A stretch of 28,047 bases of DNA, taken from a virus. Below are positions 23,220 through 28,047 of the stretch, one piece after another (the stretch's first letter is position 1; every line of letters begins with the position of its first letter). Below the pieces are notes generated by a model, which saw only the letters and a program-made list of their open reading frames with translations, had not been told where the DNA came from and did not search any database. Both the position numbers and the translations under genes were made by a program. The stretch is taken from IMG/VR virus record IMGVR_UViG_3300036792_000016, positions 1 through 28,047 of that record; one strand, 5' to 3'.

Positions 23220-23888
23220 ATGAATGCTTTGAAGTCCGCGTTTACCTCGTACCTCTCGCACCTCTCGGGGTACATCATTTCGGGGGCGACCATCGTATCG
23301 ACCCTCGCGCCGGGCACCTTCCCGCCCAAGTACGCTTTCGTTACGGCCGTTGCAACGTTCGTCGCTACCGCGTTTTCCCACGGGCAGGCTGTGCAGGCTA
23401 ACGCCGGTTCGATTGTAGCCGCTGTTGCCGACGCCGCTACCGCCGCCGTGACCAACGCCGCCAAGGTCGCCCCGGTGCTGCTCGCCGTTCTCATGCTGCC
23501 TTTGTTTCTGACCCTGCACGGCTGCGCCTCGGTGCAATCGTTCCTCGGTTCGCCGACGGGTGAGGCCGTTACGATTGCTGGCGTCAAGGTCGCCGTCACG
23601 ACTGCCGAGTCGAAGGGCATCACGGCGGCTCAGATTAACCGTGTTGCAAAGGCTGTCATCGCCGACGTGTCAAACTCGACGGTGACTGTTGCGACGCTAT
23701 CCTCGGCGCTCAACGGTGAGCTACTGAAGCTCGGTATTCCGTCGGGCGATGTTGAAGCCTTCCAAGGTCTCGAACTGGCGTTCGACGCCTATGTGATCGC
23801 CAAGTACGGCAACAACGCAACGGTTGGGAACTTGCAGGCAGACATTACGCTGTTCTGCACGCAAGCCGTTATCGACACCGGGGGCTAA
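23220..23888 (+). CDS. Membrane protein: holin-like N-terminus fused to lipoprotein
   Basis: 222 residues. The first half has two hydrophobic segments (GYIISGATIVSTLAPGTF; YAFVTAVATFVATAFSH) and an Ala-rich linker, as in small holins. Residues 83-102, VAPVLLAVLMLPLFLTLHGC, look like a lipoprotein signal with lipobox-like LHGC and Cys102, normally found at the N-terminus. The remainder is soluble and helical (ITAAQINRVAKAVIADVSNS). Met92 (ATG at 23493) could start a separate lipoprotein, but only 10 residues before the Cys, too short for a signal peptide. It may be a lysis protein of spanin-like role. Fusion is inferred from sequence. Confidence 0.6.
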   Translation: MNALKSAFTSYLSHLSGYIISGATIVSTLAPGTFPPKYAFVTAVATFVATAFSHGQAVQANAGSIVAAVADAATAAVTNAAKVAPVLLAVLMLPLFLTLHGCASVQSFLGSPTGEAVTIAGVKVAVTTAESKGITAAQINRVAKAVIADVSNSTVTVATLSSALNGELLKLGIPSGDVEAFQGLELAFDAYVIAKYGNNATVGNLQADITLFCTQAVIDTGG

Positions 23889-23894
23889 GCCAAC

Positions 23895-24284
23895 ATGAAG
23901 CGTATCCTCTCGGGCTTACTGGTCGCCCTTCTTGCCAGTGTTGCAGTAGCGGCCCCGCCGACGTGTGTCGTGGGGTCCAACAAGGTCGCACCGGTCGCGA
24001 GCATTTCGTTTGTAGCGCCTACGCTGCAATCGGACGGCACCGCGTTGACTACGGCCGTGACATACAACATTTACCAAGGCACCGCGAGCGGCGCCGAGGT
24101 CAAGGTTGCCTCGGGCGTCGGTCCTAACTCGCCGGTCACGGTCACGACCGGGCTTACTAGCGGCGAGACGGTGTATTGGTACCTCACCGCTGTTGACGCG
24201 AGCGGCGAGGGCGCACCGAGCAACGAGGTCTGCAAACAGTTCCCGGCGGCCGTGCCGGGTACCTTCGTCATTACGATAACCTAG
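23895..24284 (+). CDS. Secreted fibronectin type III domain protein
   Basis: 129 residues. MKRILSGLLVALLASVAVAA is a clear signal peptide (cleavage near AVAA/PP). The mature part is one Fn3-like domain: VASISFVAPTLQSDGTALTT, YNIYQGTASGAEVKVASGVG, then VTVTTGLTSGETVYWYLTAV with DASGEGAPSNEV. Cys24 and Cys113 could form a disulfide across the domain. It should reside in the periplasm or outside. It lies 6 bases after the lipoprotein gene and 7 before a hydrolase. No function can be assigned; a role at the envelope is implied. Confidence 0.65.
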   Translation: MKRILSGLLVALLASVAVAAPPTCVVGSNKVAPVASISFVAPTLQSDGTALTTAVTYNIYQGTASGAEVKVASGVGPNSPVTVTTGLTSGETVYWYLTAVDASGEGAPSNEVCKQFPAAVPGTFVITIT

Positions 24285-24291
24285 TGAGTCA

Positions 24292-24924
24292 ATGCGGAAA
24301 TACGGACCTATGAGGGTTCATTTTGTCCATGGCATTTTGGACCCCGTAGGCACGGCCGGCTTGCTGAAGCTAGTACCCTACTTTCGGCAAGCCGGTTTCG
24401 ACGTTCGCGTGCCCGACTACGGGCTTATAACGGCCGTCGAGACCCGCATCGCAAACCCCCTCATCGTTCGCACCCTCACGCCCTACGTCGAGCCCGGCGA
24501 CCTCTACATCGGGCACAGCAACGGGTGTGCGATAGGCTACGACCTCATGAACGCCGGGGCTCGACTCGCCGGGGCCGTGCTCATCAATGCCGCCCTCAGA
24601 CGCGATATAAAGCTCGTGGCGCCGTCGTGGGTTGATGTGTATTACAACGAGGGTGACACCGCGACCGTCGCCGCCGTGGCCGCCGCGCGCCTTGGACTGG
24701 CCGACCCGGTATGGGGCGACATGGGGCACGCCGGTTACTTGGGCACCGACCCGAGCATCGTCAATATCGACTGCGGCAAGAAGTCGAAGGGGCTCGCGAC
24801 GCTACGCGGCACCGAAGACTTGCCGGCCGTCTCGGGGCACGCGGATATCTTCACACCGGGCAAGCTCGAATATTGGGCACCGTACATAGTGCGGCGGGTC
24901 CTGACCCACGTCAGTTTGACTTAA
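24292..24924 (+). CDS. Alpha/beta hydrolase-fold esterase/lipase-like protein
   Basis: 210 residues. VHFVHGI (oxyanion HG) is followed by LLKLVPYFRQAGFDVRVPDY, then the nucleophile elbow LYIGHSNGCAIGYDL with Ser76, and VSGHADIF with His183 as catalytic base. Asp122 (NEGDTATV) is a possible acid residue. No signal peptide is visible. The substrate is unknown; the site after lysis genes suggests an ester in the envelope, like the role of LysB in mycobacterial phages, but no specific resemblance to LysB is claimed. A second ATG at 24310 (MRVHFVHG) is possible. Its 3' end overlaps the opposing gene by 14 bp. Confidence 0.65.
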   Translation: MRKYGPMRVHFVHGILDPVGTAGLLKLVPYFRQAGFDVRVPDYGLITAVETRIANPLIVRTLTPYVEPGDLYIGHSNGCAIGYDLMNAGARLAGAVLINAALRRDIKLVAPSWVDVYYNEGDTATVAAVAAARLGLADPVWGDMGHAGYLGTDPSIVNIDCGKKSKGLATLRGTEDLPAVSGHADIFTPGKLEYWAPYIVRRVLTHVSLT

Positions 24925-25081
24925 GCGTTGCGGTCTTGGCCGCTTTCGCTTCCCGCTTCGTCATACCCCCTAGCCGTTCGCGATACCGAGCCTTTACAGC
25001 GGCGCACCGCTTCGCCCGGTTCTTGGCGTAGTCCCGCCGGCTTGCGGCGCGGCGGGCTTCCGTAGGACCCGTGTAGGGCAT
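24911..25081 (-). CDS. Small basic protein
   Basis: 56 residues, about one third Arg/Lys, with helix-like RRAASRRDYAKNRAKRCAAV and KRYRE-like continuation. Start at 25081 overlaps the helicase stop (TAATG on this strand). This pattern occurs near the DNA-contacting part of HNH nucleases and in small phage DNA-binding proteins, but there is no HNH motif here. The gene may be a nucleic-acid-binding accessory of the helicase. An in-frame reading upstream to 25261 overlaps the helicase and is a shadow. Confidence 0.45.
   Translation of the reverse strand: MPYTGPTEARRAASRRDYAKNRAKRCAAVKARYRERLGGMTKREAKAAKTATLKSN
24923..24951. terminator. Weak hairpin at the convergent junction
   Basis: AAGCG (24923-24927) pairs with CGCTT (24947-24951), and inside it GCGG (24930-24933) with CCGC (24940-24943). 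It starts at the stop codon of the hydrolase and lies where two oppositely read operons meet. No T tract follows on either strand, so terminator function is uncertain. Confidence 0.25.
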
Positions 25082-26691
25082 TACGCGAGCGCCTCGGCGG
25101 GCTCGGCGGCCTTTCCGATCTTGACCCGTACGCGTTCCTCGAACATCACGAGTTCCGACTTCGCGCGCGTGGCCGCGACGTAGCAAAGGTTGCGCTCTTG
25201 CTGTTTCTGCCATTTCTGCCGCGCCCACGAGGCCGGGCACGCCGAGGCATTGAGCCACCAAACGCGGCCGGCTTCAAGCCCCTTGCTCTTGTGGATCGTG
25301 GCGAGCGTGACACCCGAGCGCCGGTCGTTGAACAAGTCGTCGATGGTCGCAATCAGCGCCGGCACGGTGCGGTTGGTTTCCTCCAACCCTTCGATGAGAC
25401 ACAACACGGAGTCGGTCTTGTCGCGAATCGCCTCGGCCCTGGCCTCGGACCCGCGCGCGAGCGCCTTCTCAACTTCGCGTTGCGTGTAGTCTTCGAGCTT
25501 GTCGAGTAGCGCGTCGATGCCCTTGGCGTTCATTTTCTTGACGAGCGCCTTGAGCCCTTCGCCGATATCCTTCCCCATGACGCGGGCCGGGATGCGAGCG
25601 CGCAAGAACTGATAGGCCAACGCTACCAGCGGGCGCGAGGTGCGGCACACAACAAGGTCGGTGCCGAGGAAGTCTTCGTGCTTCCAATCTTGGTCAACGT
25701 TGCGAACGACACCCTCGGCGGCGTTCGGCGCGGCCTCGATGTGGGAAACCCATTGCTTGGCGAAGGTAACAACCGAGGTCGGGCAACGGTAGGTCACGGT
25801 AAGCGGGAGTTGCACGCAACCGAACTCGCTAGCAATCAGGTTCATAGAGTTCGAGTCGGCACCGCGAAAGCCGTAGATAGCTTGCGCCGGGTCGCCCACG
25901 GCTACGAGCCGGGTGTTAGGCTTCATGATCTTGCGCAAGATCGCGCGTTGAATCGCGTTCGTGTCCTGCGCCTCGTCTACGAACACGTAGTCGAACTTGG
26001 GCAAGCTGATGTTGTCTTTCACCGCGAAGTACAGGAGGTCGTCGAAGTCGAGCAACGACGAGCGGTTCGACCACTCCAACAGCGTCATGGCAAGCTCGAT
26101 ACCGCGCTCGATGGTGGCGGCCTCGTTGTCGAGTTCGAGGTCGTGATACTCGACCAACCCTTGCCACACTTGCGGGATGTTCTGACACAGGCAACCGATA
26201 CCGGCGTTGCGGGCAAGACCGACGAGCCGCACAATGAAGTTGCTGTACATTTGCGAGTCGTACCGCGACATGACCGGAATCGGCGGCGTGACCTTCTCAC
26301 CCGTGTGCGTCGTCATGTACCAAGAGCCGTCGGAGTATTGGCTGTAAATCGACTTGGTGTCGGGGCCGACTAACTCCGAAGCCTCTACCGCGCCGTATAT
26401 GATCGTGCGCAGCTTGTTGGAATCGACGTTGTTGACGCCTTTGAAGCGGGTGGCGGGCGAGAAGGTCAGCGAGTGGAAGGTGCGGCCGTTGACGCCGCGC
26501 GACTTCATTTCGTCGGCAATGGCCTTGTTGAAGGCGAGGTAGATATGCGAGCCGTTGGGAATGCGGCGAACCATTTCCTCGCCGGTCGTCGATTTACCGG
26601 AGCCGGCGACGGCCTCGACAATCGCGTTGCCCGTGCCGTTCTCGATGAAATCAAAGCAACCGTTCTGGTAGGTGGACCATACGCGTGTCAT
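25081..26691 (-). CDS. SF1 UvrD/PcrA-like DNA helicase
   Basis: 536 residues. Motif I is AGSGKST at 29-35, Ia at FNKAIADEMKSRG, motif II DEAQD at 239-243, motif III GDPAQAIYGFRGA at 266-278, YRCP at 301-304, motif V TIHKSKGLE at 465-473 and motif VI VAATRAKSEL at 505-514. All conserved ATPase residues are intact. It is shorter than UvrD (about 720), so the 1B/2B subdomains are reduced. It probably unwinds DNA during replication or recombination, encoded next to the polymerase and the small Cys-rich gene. A GGAG sits about 10 bases before the ATG. Overlaps the basic-protein gene at its 3' end. Confidence 0.9.
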   Translation of the reverse strand: MTRVWSTYQNGCFDFIENGTGNAIVEAVAGSGKSTTGEEMVRRIPNGSHIYLAFNKAIADEMKSRGVNGRTFHSLTFSPATRFKGVNNVDSNKLRTIIYGAVEASELVGPDTKSIYSQYSDGSWYMTTHTGEKVTPPIPVMSRYDSQMYSNFIVRLVGLARNAGIGCLCQNIPQVWQGLVEYHDLELDNEAATIERGIELAMTLLEWSNRSSLLDFDDLLYFAVKDNISLPKFDYVFVDEAQDTNAIQRAILRKIMKPNTRLVAVGDPAQAIYGFRGADSNSMNLIASEFGCVQLPLTVTYRCPTSVVTFAKQWVSHIEAAPNAAEGVVRNVDQDWKHEDFLGTDLVVCRTSRPLVALAYQFLRARIPARVMGKDIGEGLKALVKKMNAKGIDALLDKLEDYTQREVEKALARGSEARAEAIRDKTDSVLCLIEGLEETNRTVPALIATIDDLFNDRRSGVTLATIHKSKGLEAGRVWWLNASACPASWARQKWQKQQERNLCYVAATRAKSELVMFEERVRVKIGKAAEPAEALA

Positions 26692-26741
26692 GTGTGCTAG
26701 CTCCGTTAACCGTTAGTGGCCGGTCGCTTGACCGTGAGCCT

Positions 26742-26770
26742 AGTATACTGACGCCTCGGTCAGTCGTCGA
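26742..26770 (-). promoter_or_regulatory. Candidate promoter with operator-like inverted repeat
   Basis: On the - strand TCGACG (26770-26765), 17 bases, then TATACT (26747-26742), 50 bases before the helicase ATG. The -10 matches 5 of 6, the -35 4 of 6. The inverted repeat ACTGAC-6-GTCAGT (26747-26764) fills the spacer. A second small inverted repeat, CGGTC-GCTT-GACCG (26721-26734), lies in the leader. Confidence 0.4.
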
Positions 26771-27026
26771 GACCTACGTCACAGTTCTTGCGGTGCTTGT
26801 CGGCGGGTAGCTGATGCCAGCGGCGCCAGAAACAGCCGCCGGCCTCGATGCAAGCCCAAGGGCCGACGCAATTCACGCCGAAGACTTTACCGGCGTGCAA
26901 GCCGTCGTCACAGACCAAGGTGCAGGGTAGCCGGTTCTTGCGTTCCTCGACGAGCCGCGCGCGGCTGTCAGCGTCGCTAATTGGGGCCGGCGTTGTCACG
27001 CCCTCGGAGTTATTCCCATTTACCAT
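26760..27026 (-). CDS. Small Cys-rich protein
   Basis: 88 residues, unrecognised. The C-terminal half has six Cys: LPCTLVCDDGL, then GVNCVGPWACIEAGGCFW and HRKNC, with nearby His (WRRWHQLP, DKHR). This density could bind zinc, or be a small disulfide-bonded fold. The N-terminus is polar and Arg/Glu-rich. It lies between polymerase and helicase genes; its start overlaps the polymerase end by 17 bp and its stop sits in the promoter region of the helicase. Zinc binding is an inference. Confidence 0.5.
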   Translation of the reverse strand: MVNGNNSEGVTTPAPISDADSRARLVEERKNRLPCTLVCDDGLHAGKVFGVNCVGPWACIEAGGCFWRRWHQLPADKHRKNCDVGLDD

Positions 27027-28047
27027 ATCGGTGCGTCTCGTCCGCGTCGGGGGCTTTGATCGGCCAGCGGCGGCCCCAGTCGTCTACCATCCAGTCATCG
27101 AGCATATTTACGATGCCTAGATATTCTTCCTTGTTGCCCTCGCCGTCTTTGACCTCCGTCACAATTTCGTCGTGTGTATGCATGACGGGCTTGTAGATGC
27201 CGGTACGTTCGAGGCGCACGAGCGCGTTGGCTTGCGGTTGCCGGGCGACGTTGGCTACCGAGTTTTGAGTGAGCACGCCGCCGTAAAGGTCCATGCGGAC
27301 CCAACCGCCCTTGCCCTTCGTTTGGTTGGAATTCCAGCCAACATAACTTAGGTCGAGTTCCCACGCTCGCGCGTACTCTTTGCGGGCTCGTTCGAGGCGC
27401 GGCTCGTGGTACACCAACGGCGCGTAGTCGCCCGGCGGCTTGCAGTACAGCACGTCGTTGTGAACTTGGAAGCGAACCCCGAGCGGCCCTTCGCGGTTGG
27501 TGAAACACACGCCGGGGTTCAACACGGCGTCGATGGCCGCGCCTTCGAGGCCGAAGCGTTGTTGGGTCTCGGGGGCTCGGCGGCCGTAGAGGTCTCGACC
27601 GAACTTGTTACGAGTCTGGCCGCCCCATAGTTCGACGGTCGCGGGGGTCTTGGCTCGCATGGCGAGAATGAGCTTCTTAATCTCGTCGTCGGTCTTGTCG
27701 TCGAGAATGCCTTCCTTATCGAGCTTGCGCCAACCTCCAATCCAAGCACCGAAGCCGTTAGCGAGCGTGGGCACCTTGCCGTATAACTGTCGGTCGTCGT
27801 GATGCTTGCCCGTTTGCTTCCTGTAATCAACATAGAACTGTACCGACTGGCCGGTTAGCATGGCCGCCGTCACGAGGTAGAGTGATTCGTTGTTGTGGAA
27901 CACGTCGAGAACCCAACGCTCGCCGGCAAGGGCTGCGGTCACGACCGCTTGTATAGCGCTGTAGTCCGAAGCAATGAGGCGATGGCCGGGCGCGGCGATG
28001 ATGACCGACCGTAGGCAATGCGTTATAACTTCCAACGCTTCCATGGG
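27010..28047 (-). CDS. Family A DNA polymerase, C-terminal part
   Basis: Partial: the frame is open at the right edge (a Pro codon precedes the first Met). The last 344 residues contain the palm and fingers. Motif A is SDYSAIQAVVTAALAG (Asp27), the finger motif is RQLYGKVPTLANGFGAWIGG (Lys90), and motif C is VMHTHDEIVTEV with HDE at 291-293. RMDLYGGVLTQNSVANVARQ before motif C is typical of phage enzymes of this family. The residue after Ile in motif A is Gln, where nearly all family members have Glu. It replicates the phage genome together with the helicase. Confidence 0.9.
   Translation of the reverse strand, partial: PMEALEVITHCLRSVIIAAPGHRLIASDYSAIQAVVTAALAGERWVLDVFHNNESLYLVTAAMLTGQSVQFYVDYRKQTGKHHDDRQLYGKVPTLANGFGAWIGGWRKLDKEGILDDKTDDEIKKLILAMRAKTPATVELWGGQTRNKFGRDLYGRRAPETQQRFGLEGAAIDAVLNPGVCFTNREGPLGVRFQVHNDVLYCKPPGDYAPLVYHEPRLERARKEYARAWELDLSYVGWNSNQTKGKGGWVRMDLYGGVLTQNSVANVARQPQANALVRLERTGIYKPVMHTHDEIVTEVKDGEGNKEEYLGIVNMLDDWMVDDWGRRWPIKAPDADETHRYGKWE

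Noticed and set aside
25678-26373. 231-codon open frame on the + strand
   Set aside because: Antisense to the helicase whose motifs are all intact; composition is shadow-like.
1-28047. CRISPR arrays, tRNA or rRNA genes, insertion sequences, integrase, attachment sites
   Set aside because: None seen: no regularly spaced repeats, no transposase or integrase motifs, and no room between tightly packed genes.

Overview
The window is the late-gene half of a tailed-phage genome plus the start of its replication region. The tail is contractile (myovirus morphology): a DUF3383-type sheath, tube, frameshifted tail chaperones, tape measure, plug/hub/spike, gp25-like sheath initiator and baseplate J are all present in order. 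No integrase, repressor, tRNA, rRNA or host gene is visible, so it looks like a stretch of phage genome rather than a prophage border. DNA is GC-rich with strong use of GC-ended codons and of TTG for leucine. A GH108 endolysin, a lipoprotein and Sec-type signal peptides point to a Gram-negative host; the host genus cannot be read from the sequence.

Layout, + strand: the C-terminal end of a probable portal (2-265), Mu F-like head morphogenesis protein, DUF2213 protease-like protein, a separate charged scaffold-like protein, cement protein A, DUF2184 major capsid, cement protein B, then connector/neck genes (DUF4054 protein between two small paralogues, HK97 gp10-like protein, two tail-completion proteins). 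From 8571: sheath, tube, chaperone with -1 frameshift, tape measure with a muramidase-like domain, a tail protein, baseplate plug, hub, gp138-like spike, an Ala-rich helical protein, gp25-like initiator, baseplate J and a DUF2612-like protein. From 18506: two appendage proteins sharing an N-terminal module, then a fibre-like repeat protein that carries a signal peptide. From 22414: a lysis region (coiled-coil/TM holin candidate, GH108 endolysin, holin-like/lipoprotein fusion), then a secreted Fn3 protein and an alpha/beta hydrolase.

Layout, - strand: converging on the hydrolase at about 24.9 kb are a 56-residue basic protein, an SF1 UvrD-like helicase, a small Cys-rich protein and a family A DNA polymerase that runs off the right edge. 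Genes on both strands are packed with 1-17 bp overlaps; no gap exceeds about 85 bp.

Most notable: (i) one 65-70-residue module with a GTDIP motif sits in a cement protein, the tail sheath and baseplate J; (ii) a -1 frameshift site GGGTTTTTTT followed by a 9-bp stem opens an otherwise unannotated 72-codon extension of the tail chaperone; (iii) a 16-bp near-palindrome occurs exactly twice, at two of the few intergenic gaps; (iv) several exported proteins cluster around the lysis genes, including a fibre-like protein with a Sec signal; (v) the polymerase has Gln where family A enzymes carry the motif A Glu.
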